NCBI GenBank assembly: GCA_047972135.1
Contig: JBKEAJ010000151.1
Location: forward strand, 1 to 21,946
Source: JBKEAJ01 sp047972135
GTDB taxonomy: Bacteria; Bacteroidota; Bacteroidia; Bacteroidales; Prolixibacteraceae
Direction: 5' to 3'
Length of the DNA stretch: 21,946 bases
Part shown: positions 1 through 7,908 of the stretch, piece after piece
How positions within the stretch are numbered: the first letter of the stretch is position 1
How the letters are laid out: every line of letters starts with the position of its first letter
Notes under the pieces: model-generated
Told to the model about the DNA's origin: nothing
Seen by the model: only the letters and a program-made list of their open reading frames with translations
Databases searched by the model: none
Position numbers and translations under genes: made by a program

Positions 1-621
1 ATTCAACAATATTGATACAAACAGCAAGGGGATTGCCAAACGGCTTGTCCATGTACTTAAATTTACACTTGCCGGAACAAGTCTCACCAAATAAACCGCT
101 CCCGCCAACATCAGTCCCTGAACAAGCGAATGCCACGCCCAGCGTGAAAGCAAAGCAGCATCATAGGGTTTATGTACCGACGGATTGTAGGCTACATAAG
201 TATCCATAAAGATTTGACAGCCTCTAAACAAAACAATGGAAGCAAAAACCATCACTACGGCAAGGACTAGACCCGAAATATTGACAGATGTCCTCTTTTG
301 CATATATACACAAAAGCCCCATGTTACCAAACCTTCAAGGAATATGGCAACAGCAGGATTTGTTACATGAAATACAGGAACAGCAGGAAGCATAAACAAA
401 TTCACCAACTTCACCAAAGCCGCCACCACTGCAACTTTCACAGCAGCCGACACTTGCCCCGACTGCCTCACAGCCATCATCATACAAAACAGTCCCATAG
501 GGTAAAGCACCAATGCCTCACCTTTAAAGTGCATCAGGTGCATAAACCACCCCAAAGTGGCTTCGAGTATGCCCCATACAGCACCCCAAAACACGATAGT
601 TTTTATACCAGCATTTTTCAT
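1..621 (-). CDS. Multi-pass membrane protein, C-terminus cut off by window edge
   Basis: An open frame runs from an ATG at 621 down to base 1 with no stop, giving 207 residues of a longer protein. It starts MKNAGIKTIVFWGAVWGILE. Most of the visible part is hydrophobic, with about six likely membrane segments (near residues 8-25, 38-50, 58-78, 85-105, 115-135 and 165-205). Small acidic or basic loops, such as the one around the Tyr-Asn-Pro-Ser-Val-His stretch near residue 147, separate them. The motif W-G-x-x-E-A-T-L-G near the start resembles uncharacterised membrane proteins I recall from Bacteroidetes and Firmicutes, but I cannot assign a substrate. No Shine-Dalgarno site is visible, as is usual in this phylum. 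Upstream lies an AT-rich spacer of 268 bp before the divergent gene at 890. That this is a real gene is fairly sure; its function is unknown. Confidence 0.8.
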   Translation of the reverse strand, partial: MKNAGIKTIVFWGAVWGILEATLGWFMHLMHFKGEALVLYPMGLFCMMMAVRQSGQVSAAVKVAVVAALVKLVNLFMLPAVPVFHVTNPAVAIFLEGLVTWGFCVYMQKRTSVNISGLVLAVVMVFASIVLFRGCQIFMDTYVAYNPSVHKPYDAALLSRWAWHSLVQGLMLAGAVYLVRLVPASVNLSTWTSRLAIPLLFVSILLN

Positions 622-628
622 ATTTTGA

Positions 629-677
629 ATTATCAGATTTTCAGACACTTAGATTATCAGACTTCAGACTTACAGCC
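629..677 (-). repeat. Short interspersed repeat, GGCTGT...TCTGATAATCT type
   Basis: Read on the minus strand this stretch begins GGCTGTAAGTCTGAAGTCTG and continues as degenerate copies of TCTGA(T/A)AATCT up to the start of the membrane protein gene. Similar strings beginning GGCTGTTAGTCT occur on the same strand at 6271 and 12011, each in an intergenic space. It is probably a dispersed or slippage-prone repeat. Its upstream position would also allow a promoter role, but no clear -7 box is seen. Confidence 0.45.
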
Positions 678-889
678 ACCACCTCCCCCTATGGGTACTC
701 CTCTTCAATGAGAAAAAGAGTTTTTCTGTATTTAATTTTAAACTCCCAATTCTACATTAAAAAAAGCTGTTCGTCCAGAAATCCATCATCCGGAAATCTG
801 AATATCTTGTTATTATCACCTTATTATTAATCTTGCGTCAAATATATGTTTTTTTATCGAAATAAAAAGACTTTGGTATCTTTTATTTT

Positions 890-1975
890 TTGGAGAGTGA
901 TTTTTATTACTTGAATAGGATGTATTTTGTCGAAAAATATTTGCGAGAAAAACTCTTTACTATTATCTTCGTATGGATTGATAAACAGCCCAATGCTCAG
1001 AATATGATTTTTGATAAGATAATAAAATGGACAAAAACGACGCTTAGACAAACCGATAATAAAGAATGGATTGCCGAGCGTATAGAAGAGATTCAGAAAC
1101 ACAAAGATAATCTTGAATCTCTTCCTTTCAAAATTGAGAAATTATCAAAAAAGGGATTTCTGACAAAAGTCAAGGGACTGTATTCGTACATCTCTTTTTA
1201 TCATATGCCTTGGAAATATTCTGCAATAACATCATGGAAAGCAATAGCTCCCAGTCTAATAGGTAAGAGGTTCTACTGCAAAATTTATGAAGTTGAAAAA
1301 AATCAAACCAAAATTGTGCTGGACGGAGAAGTAGCACAATTCAAAAAAGTAGAATTAGTGGTGGGCGAAGAATATACAGGTCTGATTATTGCCAAATATA
1401 GTTTTGGCTTACTCATAGACATCGGCTATCATTTTGACTGGAAGTGTGGTTCACTACCCGGACTATTACATAAATCGCAGTTCCCCGACGGAGAGAAAAA
1501 ACAAGATTTTCAACTAGGGCAAGAAATAGAAATAGTTTATCAGAAAACTATTGATACAGAACATCGGATTTTCTGTAGTGACAAAACACTAATTGACTGG
1601 CAGATGGGAATACCTCAAGGATTGCTCGGACAGCTTACTTGGGCAAGAGTGATACAAACTCCAAACAATAACATCAGTCTATTGGTAGCAGGGAAATACA
1701 AATCAGCACTGTCATTTAGCAAAAACGAATTTCCAAATTTATCCAAATGGAAAAGAAGTCTTTTGAAAAACAAATTAAAACCCGATGATATTATAAATTG
1801 TGAAGTACTAGAAGCTAACACCGAGAAAAGAACGCTAAAAGTGAAGTGCTTAGTGGAAATTGATACCAATATAAGTATTGACAGTACTATTGCAGATAGT
1901 CTGGACAATGAGACCCGAAACAAATTGAAAGCACTAAAAAATAGTCTGGACACCCCTCCGACAGAAAAAGATTAA
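890..1975 (+). CDS. S1/OB-fold RNA-binding domain protein, function unknown
   Basis: This 361-residue protein is rich in lysine and basic overall. Residues about 157-222 look like an S1 RNA-binding domain: V-G-E-E-Y-T-G-L-I, then a strand F-G-L-L-I-D-I-G, then G-L-L-H-K-S-Q-F, and finally the closing strand G-Q-E-I-E-I-V-Y. Residues about 250-330 may form a second OB-like unit ending in L-K-V-K-C-L-V-E-I-D. Residues 1-120 match nothing I recognise. The frame is open from 866, so the start is either the TTG at 890 or the ATG at 920 (residue 11, M-Y-F-V-E); ATG 920 is at least as likely, because TTG starts are uncommon here. A near-consensus -7 box, TAATCTTG, lies at 828-835. mutS follows after 42 bp in the same frame. 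Binding of structured RNA is an inference from the fold only. Confidence 0.72.
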   Translation: MESDFYYLNRMYFVEKYLREKLFTIIFVWIDKQPNAQNMIFDKIIKWTKTTLRQTDNKEWIAERIEEIQKHKDNLESLPFKIEKLSKKGFLTKVKGLYSYISFYHMPWKYSAITSWKAIAPSLIGKRFYCKIYEVEKNQTKIVLDGEVAQFKKVELVVGEEYTGLIIAKYSFGLLIDIGYHFDWKCGSLPGLLHKSQFPDGEKKQDFQLGQEIEIVYQKTIDTEHRIFCSDKTLIDWQMGIPQGLLGQLTWARVIQTPNNNISLLVAGKYKSALSFSKNEFPNLSKWKRSLLKNKLKPDDIINCEVLEANTEKRTLKVKCLVEIDTNISIDSTIADSLDNETRNKLKALKNSLDTPPTEKD

Positions 1976-1980
1976 ATTGC

Positions 1981-1988
1981 TAACTTTG
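1981..1988 (+). promoter_or_regulatory. Bacteroidetes -7 promoter box for mutS
   Basis: TAACTTTG followed by CAG is an exact match to the Bacteroidetes -7 consensus TAnnTTTG. It lies just after the stop of the S1-domain gene and 29 bp before the mutS start, which suggests mutS can be transcribed on its own. No clear -33 TTG is seen 19-21 bp upstream, so the call rests on the -7 box alone. Confidence 0.55.
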
Positions 1989-2017
1989 CAGGAACTGTAA
2001 ATCTAAAAACTGATATT

Positions 2018-4639
2018 TTGGTAGCAAAAAAAGCAGTGGAAACACCACTGATGAAACAATATTACTCTATAAAAGAGAAGCATCCCGATGCTGTCTTGCT
2101 TTTTAGAGTCGGCGATTTCTACGAAACATTCGGCGAGGATGCAATAAGAGCGTCGTCAATTCTTGGTATTACCCTAACACGTCGTGCCAACGGTGCGGCA
2201 AGCTATGTGGAGCTGGCAGGATTTCCTCACCATGCCCTCGATTCCTATCTCCCAAAATTGGTGAGAGCAGGACAGAGAGTGGCTATATGCGAACAACTGG
2301 AAGACCCGAAAGCTACAAAGAAAATAGTGAAACGAGGTATAACAGAGCTTGTTACACCTGGAGTGTCTACAAACGACAATATACTCGAACATAACCGCAA
2401 CAACTACCTTGCGTCGCTGTTCTTCGACAAGCAAATGGCAGGCATTGCCTTTCTTGATATTTCCACAGGTGAGTTTGCCACCGCGCAAGGCTCTTTTGAA
2501 TATGTCGACAAACTGATTTCGTCGCTGCAACCTAAGGAAATTGTATATCCTAAAGGCTTGTCGGCAGAGGTTAAAGGTCTTCTCGACAGTAAGTCGTATT
2601 CATTCCCACTAGACGAGTGGATTTATACCTATGAAGCAGCAAGCGATAGACTCTTGAAGCACTTCGAGGTCAAGTCCCTAAAAGGCTTCGGCGTGGAAGG
2701 ACTTACTTATGGTATTATTGCGGCAGGGGCTATTCTACACTATATGGATATTACTGAGCATAAGGAACTCGGACATATCTCCGGATTATCACGCATTGAG
2801 GAAGAAAATTACGTTTGGCTCGACAGGTTCACCATCCGCAATTTGGAGCTTTTCAACCCTATCTCCGAAGGTGCAAAGACCCTATGCACCGTTATCGACA
2901 AAACGGTTTCGCCTATGGGTTCAAGACTCCTGAAACGTTGGCTTGCACTGCCTTTGAAGGATGTTAATGCCATCGACAACCGACTGTCGACAGTAGAGTT
3001 TCTTCTGAAAGATACAGAACTTGCAGACGAAATAGACAGCTTCCTAAAGCAAATCGGCGACCTCGAACGTCTTATCTCCAAGGTGGCAGTACGGCGCATC
3101 TCTCCACGCGAAATGCGGCAACTGGGAAATGCCCTGAAAGCTATTGCTCCGATAAAAGAACTGTGTTCCAAAACCAACAATAAATCCTTGAAAGGCTTTG
3201 CCGACAGACTAAACCCCTGTGAATTAATACAGAAGCGTATCGAAACGGAGATAGTAGAAGATGCTCCCAACGCCCTGAACAGAGGAAAGGTGATTGCCGA
3301 CGGAATATCAAAAGAACTCGACGAACTCAGGCTAATATCAGGCTCGGGAAAGTCCTTCCTTGATGAAATGCAAGCCCGAGAAAGCAAACGTACCGGAATA
3401 TCATCGCTGAAAATCGCTTTTAACAACGTGTTCGGCTACTACATCGAAGTCCGAAATACCCATAAGGATAAAGTGCCGCCCGAGTGGATAAGAAAACAAA
3501 CCCTCGTCAGTGCCGAAAGATACATCACCGAAGAACTGAAAGAATACGAAACAAAGATACTGGGAGCAGAAGAGAAAATTGCCATCATAGAAGAACGCCT
3601 GTATAACGAACTCGTACAAGCTCTGTCGGAATATATACAGCCTATTCAGGTAAATGCCAACACTATTGCTCAACTCGACTGCCTATCATCGTTTAAAAAA
3701 GTAGCCGAGGAAAATAATTACGTTAAACCAAGCATCAATAACTCTAAAGTCATTGATATTAAAGACGGTAGACACCCGGTCATCGAACAGCAACTGACCT
3801 TCGGCGAAACATACATTCCTAACGATGTGCTGCTATCTCCCGACGAACAACAGATAATTATAATCACAGGTCCTAACATGGCAGGGAAATCAGCATTGCT
3901 AAGGCAAACTGCACTCATCGTACTGATGGCGCAGGTGGGCTGCTTCATCCCTGCAAAATCAGCTGAAATCGGACTGGTAGACAAGATTTTTACCCGTGTG
4001 GGTGCGTCAGACAATATCTCGTCGGGCGAGTCAACTTTTATGGTGGAAATGAACGAGGCTTCGAGTATTCTCAACAACCTGTCAGACAGAAGCCTCGTGC
4101 TTTTTGACGAACTCGGACGAGGAACATCAACCTACGACGGAATATCCATTGCTTGGGCGATTGTTGAGTATATACACAACCATAAGAATAGCTCCGCCAA
4201 AACTATGTTTGCAACTCATTATCACGAACTCAACGAGATGGAAAAAACATTCCCGCGCGTAAAAAATTATAATGTCAGCGTAAAGGAACATGGCAATAAA
4301 GTTATTTTTCTTCGCAAACTGGTGAGAGGCGGCAGCAACCACAGTTTCGGTATACACGTGGCACAAATGGCTGGAATGCCGCCATCGGTGGTGAAAAGAG
4401 CCGAGGAAGTACTGGTAGAACTGGAAGAAAACAACAGGAAAGATGCCAAAAAAGTAGAGAAGAAGCTCGAAAAACTCGGTTCGGACGGTTCTGCCGTACA
4501 GCTCAGCTTATTTCAGCTTGACGACCCCGTCCTTACACAGATAAAAGACCAAATCGACGGTCTGGACATCAATAACCTCACACCCATCGAAGCATTGAAT
4601 AAACTTGATGAAATAAAGAGACTTACAGGATCGAAATGA
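2018..4639 (+). CDS. mutS: DNA mismatch repair protein MutS
   Basis: MutS binds mispaired and unpaired bases in DNA, then signals through ATP to MutL to start repair. The 873-residue length is normal for the family. The mismatch-reading motif is present as G-D-F-Y-E-T-F, with Phe34 and Glu36. Domain order is normal: mismatch-binding, connector, core/lever, clamp, then the ATPase. The Walker A motif GPNMAGKS lies near residue 618, the Walker B/signature block F-D-E-L-G-R-G-T-S near 696, and the switch histidine block F-A-T-H-Y-H-E-L follows. The C-terminal stretch Q-L-S-L-F-Q-L-D-D-P...N-N-L-T-P-I-E-A-L-N-K-L is the conserved tail. The start is TTG at 2018: no ATG occurs between the upstream in-frame stop at 1973 and the E-T-P-L-M-K-Q motif, and a -7 box sits at the right distance. 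TTG at 1985 is possible but overlaps that box. Confidence 0.97.
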   Translation: MVAKKAVETPLMKQYYSIKEKHPDAVLLFRVGDFYETFGEDAIRASSILGITLTRRANGAASYVELAGFPHHALDSYLPKLVRAGQRVAICEQLEDPKATKKIVKRGITELVTPGVSTNDNILEHNRNNYLASLFFDKQMAGIAFLDISTGEFATAQGSFEYVDKLISSLQPKEIVYPKGLSAEVKGLLDSKSYSFPLDEWIYTYEAASDRLLKHFEVKSLKGFGVEGLTYGIIAAGAILHYMDITEHKELGHISGLSRIEEENYVWLDRFTIRNLELFNPISEGAKTLCTVIDKTVSPMGSRLLKRWLALPLKDVNAIDNRLSTVEFLLKDTELADEIDSFLKQIGDLERLISKVAVRRISPREMRQLGNALKAIAPIKELCSKTNNKSLKGFADRLNPCELIQKRIETEIVEDAPNALNRGKVIADGISKELDELRLISGSGKSFLDEMQARESKRTGISSLKIAFNNVFGYYIEVRNTHKDKVPPEWIRKQTLVSAERYITEELKEYETKILGAEEKIAIIEERLYNELVQALSEYIQPIQVNANTIAQLDCLSSFKKVAEENNYVKPSINNSKVIDIKDGRHPVIEQQLTFGETYIPNDVLLSPDEQQIIIITGPNMAGKSALLRQTALIVLMAQVGCFIPAKSAEIGLVDKIFTRVGASDNISSGESTFMVEMNEASSILNNLSDRSLVLFDELGRGTSTYDGISIAWAIVEYIHNHKNSSAKTMFATHYHELNEMEKTFPRVKNYNVSVKEHGNKVIFLRKLVRGGSNHSFGIHVAQMAGMPPSVVKRAEEVLVELEENNRKDAKKVEKKLEKLGSDGSAVQLSLFQLDDPVLTQIKDQIDGLDINNLTPIEALNKLDEIKRLTGSK

Positions 4640-4698
4640 CAATGTGATGATGTGGTAATGAAAAATCCAAATACCCGACAATCCAAATATAAAAAACA

Positions 4699-5448
4699 AT
4701 GAAAATTAAATCATTAGGGATTATCCCAGCTCGCTACGACTCTTCCAGACTAGAGGGTAAGCCTCTTGCCGACATTATGGGCAAAACAATGATACAGCGG
4801 GTGTTTGAGCAAGCATATAAGGCAATGGACTATACTTGTGTTGCCACTGACGACGAGAGAATAATGAAAGCTGTTGAAGCCTTTGGTGGAAGAGCTGTGA
4901 TGACTTCCAAAGACCATAAAAGTGGTACCGACCGTGTCGCTGAGGCTGCAAGAGTACTGGCTGAAAGTGTTGATTTTGAAGTAGTCGTGAATATTCAAGG
5001 TGATGAACCTTTTATCGAGCCCTCAGATTTAACAAAACTAGCACAACTGTTTAATAATAACAAAGTTATAATCGGCACAGCTGTCAAGAGAGTCGAAAAT
5101 CACGAGGAAATAAATAATCCTAATAATGTAAAAGTAGTACTCGACGATTTTGACAATGCTATATATTTCAGCAGATTACCCATCCCATACGTGAGGGAGA
5201 AAAGCCAAAATTCTTCATATACTTATTGGAAGCACATCGGACTATACGCATACAGAAAAGAGGTCTTACAAGAATTAGCTCAACTGAAACAAAGCCCCCT
5301 AGAACTTGCGGAATCTCTGGAACAACTGCGATGGATTGCACAAGGCTATAAAATCAGCACCTTCGAAACTATCCACGACACAATAGGAGTGGACACAAAA
5401 GAGGATTTGGAGAGAGCAAAGGAGTATGCGAGAATACACCACTTATGA
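4699..5448 (+). CDS. kdsB: 3-deoxy-manno-octulosonate cytidylyltransferase (CMP-KDO synthetase)
   Basis: KdsB is a cytoplasmic enzyme that joins KDO to CMP from CTP. The activated sugar is then added to lipid A to build the inner core of lipopolysaccharide. The 249-residue protein opens with the nucleotide-binding signature I-I-P-A-R-Y-D-S-S-R-L-E-G-K-P-L (residues 8-23). Other conserved blocks are A-T-D-D-E-R-I near 50, D-H-K-S-G-T-D-R near 72, N-I-Q-G-D-E-P-F near 98, Y-F-S-R-L-P-I-P, K-H-I-G-L-Y-A-Y and L-E-Q-L-R-W. The proline common in the first signature (R-x-P-G-K-P-L) is glutamate here; I think some Bacteroidales relatives share this. The gene follows mutS after 59 bp and may be cotranscribed with it. 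It converges on the next gene with only 13 bp between the two stops. Confidence 0.95.
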   Translation: MKIKSLGIIPARYDSSRLEGKPLADIMGKTMIQRVFEQAYKAMDYTCVATDDERIMKAVEAFGGRAVMTSKDHKSGTDRVAEAARVLAESVDFEVVVNIQGDEPFIEPSDLTKLAQLFNNNKVIIGTAVKRVENHEEINNPNNVKVVLDDFDNAIYFSRLPIPYVREKSQNSSYTYWKHIGLYAYRKEVLQELAQLKQSPLELAESLEQLRWIAQGYKISTFETIHDTIGVDTKEDLERAKEYARIHHL

Positions 5449-5461
5449 CAGCCCGTCACTG

Positions 5462-6223
5462 CTATTTCTCAACAACACTTTTCTCCCAGTCAAATTCCAT
5501 ATTCCCCCAATTATACTTGGGATTGGGGACAAACTCGCCTTCTCCGACGTTCAAATCCCCCATGCACGGTATATCTGCATGTCCCCAAGCACATTTTGTT
5601 GTTTCGTTGCTCTTATAGCTCTTCCATTTGCCACAATATTGATTGTTCCAGTAGTATTCCGAGTCCTTTGCAATATCATCATAGCGCATATTATCGTCAG
5701 AGTCGATATACCACCTCGCGGCATAAACGCCTGAAAACACACCGGTTGCCGACTCACGTTTTTTTTCCTTAAACTCAAAATCACCAATCAGAAGCCCTCG
5801 GTCTTTTATCTCACCCACAGAAGAGCTGTCTATTTCATTGTAAATATCATTAAACCCTTTAATTCCCTTTATTGTGAGGGTTCCCCAAAATTCTCTGGGA
5901 CTCTTATTAACATTGGAAATACCTCGCACATTGTAAGTCATCTTGTTGCCAAAGCTCCTTTTTACCTCTAATACAACAAATCTAAATCGCTGTTTATCTT
6001 CTCCAAAATAACCTATGTAGTGCTGTGAATTATTGGCGATTATATCCGAAAAATCGTAGCTGGTATAATCTCCTATACTGCTCGTTTTTCTAAACTGCTG
6101 ATTGATTACACTACTTGGATCGAAATTTATAACGTATTTACTCCAATTGGAACAACTACAATCCTGAGCTTGCAAACATCCCAATGTGGCAAGCATTATT
6201 ATTGATAAAATTAGTTTTTTCAT
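5462..6223 (-). CDS. Secreted protein of unknown function
   Basis: This 253-residue protein has a clear Sec signal peptide, M-K-K-L-I-L-S-I-I-M-L-A-T-L-G-C, with likely cleavage by signal peptidase I near L-Q-A-Q in residues 17-21. The TLGC stretch is a poor lipobox, so lipidation is unlikely. The mature part is polar and rich in Tyr, Trp, Asp, Asn and Ser. Four cysteines lie in the N-terminal half-motif D-C-S-C and in C-G-K and K-C-A-W-G-H, so disulphides are possible. The mature protein would be periplasmic or exported. There is no C-terminal T9SS sorting domain, since the end is D-W-E-K-S-V-V-E-K. I do not recognise a family. Its start is preceded by a short interspersed repeat that separates it from the MmcQ gene. 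Confidence 0.75.
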   Translation of the reverse strand: MKKLILSIIMLATLGCLQAQDCSCSNWSKYVINFDPSSVINQQFRKTSSIGDYTSYDFSDIIANNSQHYIGYFGEDKQRFRFVVLEVKRSFGNKMTYNVRGISNVNKSPREFWGTLTIKGIKGFNDIYNEIDSSSVGEIKDRGLLIGDFEFKEKKRESATGVFSGVYAARWYIDSDDNMRYDDIAKDSEYYWNNQYCGKWKSYKSNETTKCAWGHADIPCMGDLNVGEGEFVPNPKYNWGNMEFDWEKSVVEK

Positions 6224-6234
6224 GGGTTTATTTT

Positions 6235-6271
6235 TTAGATACTCTGATTTTTAGATATCAGACTAACAGCC
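6235..6271 (-). repeat. Short interspersed repeat, GGCTGTTAGTCTGATATCT type
   Basis: On the minus strand the element reads GGCTGTTAGTCTGATATCTA and then runs into further ATC(A/T)GA-type units up to the start of the secreted-protein gene. It closely matches the copy at 12011 (GGCTGTTAGTCTAATATCTA) and more loosely the one at 677. All three are intergenic and on the same strand. Confidence 0.5.
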
Positions 6272-6313
6272 AGGTAGAAAATGTTCTGCCCTTACATTGA
6301 TGTACATTTTTGT

Positions 6314-6382
6314 CGTCATTGCGAGCGTCAGCGTGGCAATCTGTTCTTTGTTGCAGGAGATTGCTTCGTCGCTAGCTCCTCT
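6314..6382. repeat. Palindromic dispersed repeat (CGTCATTGCGAG family), copy 1
   Basis: The stretch opens CGTCATTGCGAGCGTCAGCG and continues through GGCAATCTGTTCTTTGTTG to GAGATTGCTTCGTCG. It is nearly identical to the reverse complement of the 77-bp copy at 19665-19741, including the loop around TTCTTTGTTG. It lacks the last ~10 bases of the closing arm (CGCAATGACG), because it runs there into the 3' end of the MmcQ/YjbR gene. It contains that gene's stop codon at 6328-6330. Confidence 0.85.
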
Positions 6383-6711
6383 CTAATCCTTTTCGGTAGA
6401 GATGCGACTACCAATTCGTACGAATGTTCTATCAGTTCAATAATTAATTCACTTTTTAATCCTTGTTCAACCCAAATACTGTTCCAATGTTTCTTGCTCA
6501 TGTGATATCCCTCTGTTATTGCCGAATACTCATCACGCAGCTCCATTGCCCGCTCGGGTTCGCATTTTAAGTTCAAAATCTTCTTGCCTAGTCCCAACAA
6601 GGCAAACATCTTATTGCCAACCTTGAAAACCAGCGTACTATCGTCAAAAGGCAGAGACTCCTCAACACCTTTCTTGCCTAAACAATATGCTCTAATTTCT
6701 TCGATATTCAT
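6328..6711 (-). CDS. MmcQ/YjbR family protein with repeat-encoded C-terminal tail
   Basis: The 127-residue protein belongs to the MmcQ/YjbR (DUF419) family of small DNA-binding-like, CyaY-fold proteins of unsettled role. It shows the family start M-N-I-E-E-I-R-A-Y-C-L-G-K-K-G-V-E-E and the blocks F-K-V-G-N-K-M-F-A-L, L-K-C-E-P-E-R-A and the late H-M-S-K-K-H-W-N-S-I. The usual family end is near S-L-P-K-x-I-R-x-E-L. Here a further tail, A-T-K-Q-S-P-A-T-K-N-R-L-P-R, is translated from a palindromic dispersed repeat at 6314-6382, and the TGA stop also lies inside that repeat. The gene starts 39 bp after the ThiL-like gene ends on the same strand, so the two are probably cotranscribed. The tail is unlikely to matter for the fold, but it is a clear case of repeat-driven 3'-end change. 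Confidence 0.88.
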   Translation of the reverse strand: MNIEEIRAYCLGKKGVEESLPFDDSTLVFKVGNKMFALLGLGKKILNLKCEPERAMELRDEYSAITEGYHMSKKHWNSIWVEQGLKSELIIELIEHSYELVVASLPKRIREELATKQSPATKNRLPR

Positions 6712-6750
6712 TGGCTTAATTTCTAACAGCTTTTCTGTATCTAATTATCA

Positions 6751-7794
6751 TCACATATTCCATCCCTGTGCTTTTAGCTCTATTTCAGTCCCTCCCGCTG
6801 TTACTAGCACATTACCCTCGTCGGCGGATGTTATATGACCTATTACCGTAATATCGGTGTCGTTCTTTATCTTGTCAAAGGCTTCGAGGGGAAGGGTAAA
6901 TAGAAGCTCGAAATCGTCGCCACCATTTAGCACTGCCACTATGGAATTGATATTAAATTCTTGTGCCGTGCTGACAGTTTCGTCGGCAATGGGAACTTTG
7001 TCCTCATATATCTTAGTTCCACAGCTTGAGTTTGCAGCAATATGCATGAGTGCAGACGCTAAGCCCTCATCTACACTCTTCATTGATGTTGGTGTAATAT
7101 TGTAAGACTCTAATATTGAGGTTAAATCAACTCTTGCCTTTGGTCGTAGATACCTTTCCAATATATAGCTTGCTCCGTCTAGTTGTGGCTGGCTGTCGGG
7201 ATTTACTTTAAACACTTCTTTCTCTCTCTCAAGCAGTTGCAGACCCATATATGCTGCTCCTAAATCGCCTGTAACACAAATCAAGTCGTTCACTTGTGCA
7301 CTTTTTTGTCCGACATGTACTTTGTTTTCGGCTGTCGTGCCTATAGCCGTGGTAGTTATCACCATACCCGAAACCGTACTTTTTAGACTAATATTGCTGA
7401 AGTCCAGTTTATAGTCGTTACAGGCTTGTTCTATCCCCATAAACAAGTCTTCCAGAGCTTCTACCGAAAACCTATCAGAAACAGCAATATTGACCAATAC
7501 CTGTTCGGCATAGCCACACATTGCACTAATATCCGCCACCACATTTGTAATTGCCTTATAACCAAGATGAACTAGGGGCACGTACATAAGGTCGAAGTCT
7601 ATTCCTGCAATCAAGGTCGAGGTACTCACCAAGCTTGCTCCCTCATTATTTACCACTGTTGCATCGTCGCCAAGCTCCGACTTTGTAGATATATTTTCAT
7701 GAGTAAACCGACCTGTAAGATGCTTTATAAGAGCCTGTTTGCTAAGGCTGTTTAGTGGTGTAAATTGTGATTGTTGAGGATTATTCATATACAA
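6751..7794 (-). CDS. thiL: ThiL-like (thiamine-monophosphate kinase family) protein with altered active-site motifs
   Basis: ThiL phosphorylates thiamine monophosphate to thiamine diphosphate using ATP. This 347-residue protein follows the Bacteroidetes form end to end: G-D-D-A at 42-45, G-I-D-F-D-L-M-Y-V-P-L near 64, an Asp at 88, the long block T-G-D-L-G-A-A-Y-M-G-L-Q-L-L-E-R-E-K near 175-192, P-T-S-M near 235, G-G-D-D-F-E-L-L-F at 291-299 and the terminal L-K-A-Q-G-W-N. Two family hallmarks are changed. The G-G-D-T motif expected near 134-137 reads N-I-S-L, and the D-I-S-D-G-L motif near 240-245 reads S-V-D-E-G-L. Both normally carry Asp residues that hold Mg-ATP or substrate, so activity is uncertain. 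The frame is intact and has an exact -7 box upstream. ATG at 7788 (third codon) is an alternative start. Confidence is high for the family, low for the kinase function. Confidence 0.82.
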   Translation of the reverse strand: MYMNNPQQSQFTPLNSLSKQALIKHLTGRFTHENISTKSELGDDATVVNNEGASLVSTSTLIAGIDFDLMYVPLVHLGYKAITNVVADISAMCGYAEQVLVNIAVSDRFSVEALEDLFMGIEQACNDYKLDFSNISLKSTVSGMVITTTAIGTTAENKVHVGQKSAQVNDLICVTGDLGAAYMGLQLLEREKEVFKVNPDSQPQLDGASYILERYLRPKARVDLTSILESYNITPTSMKSVDEGLASALMHIAANSSCGTKIYEDKVPIADETVSTAQEFNINSIVAVLNGGDDFELLFTLPLEAFDKIKNDTDITVIGHITSADEGNVLVTAGGTEIELKAQGWNM

Positions 7795-7815
7795 TGTAAA
7801 TTGGTATTAAGAGTA

Positions 7816-7823
7816 CAAATATA
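7816..7823 (-). promoter_or_regulatory. Bacteroidetes -7 promoter box for the thiL-like gene
   Basis: On the minus strand the sequence is TATATTTG, an exact match to TAnnTTTG, ending 21 bp before the ATG at 7794. A TTG lies about 17 bp further upstream, slightly closer than the usual 19-21 bp. The leader would be only about 15 nt. Confidence 0.55.
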
Positions 7824-7854
7824 GTAAATAGGATACCGCCCAAAAAGTGTGTAT

Positions 7855-7885
7855 CAAAAAAGAGCCGAGAAAATTCTCGACTCTT
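7855..7885 (-). terminator. Rho-independent terminator after the DUF5684 gene
   Basis: On the minus strand AAGAGTCGAGAA is followed almost at once by TTCTCGGCTCTT, giving a stem of about 12 bp with one mismatch, and then by a run of six T. It lies 24 bp past the stop of the DUF5684 membrane protein and upstream of the thiL-like promoter. It therefore separates the two transcription units. Confidence 0.8.
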
Positions 7886-7908
7886 GATAATATCTTATTT
7901 AAGAAACT

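Noticed and set aside
298..711. Plus-strand frame of 137 codons rich in His, Pro and Ser
   Set aside because: It lies antisense to the partial membrane protein at 1-621, which has membrane-protein character in its own frame. The His/Pro bias is what a complementary strand of such a gene gives.
710..745. CTCTT...AAGAG followed by TTTTT as a terminator
   Set aside because: The stem is only five base pairs with a long loop, and no plus-strand gene ends upstream of it.
2809..3426. 205-codon minus-strand frame inside mutS
   Set aside because: It is Ser/Arg-rich and shows no family features; the plus strand encodes well-conserved MutS core here.
6281..6505. 74-codon plus-strand frame starting before the first palindrome copy
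   Set aside because: It covers repeat sequence and the antisense of the MmcQ/YjbR gene, with no protein-like features.
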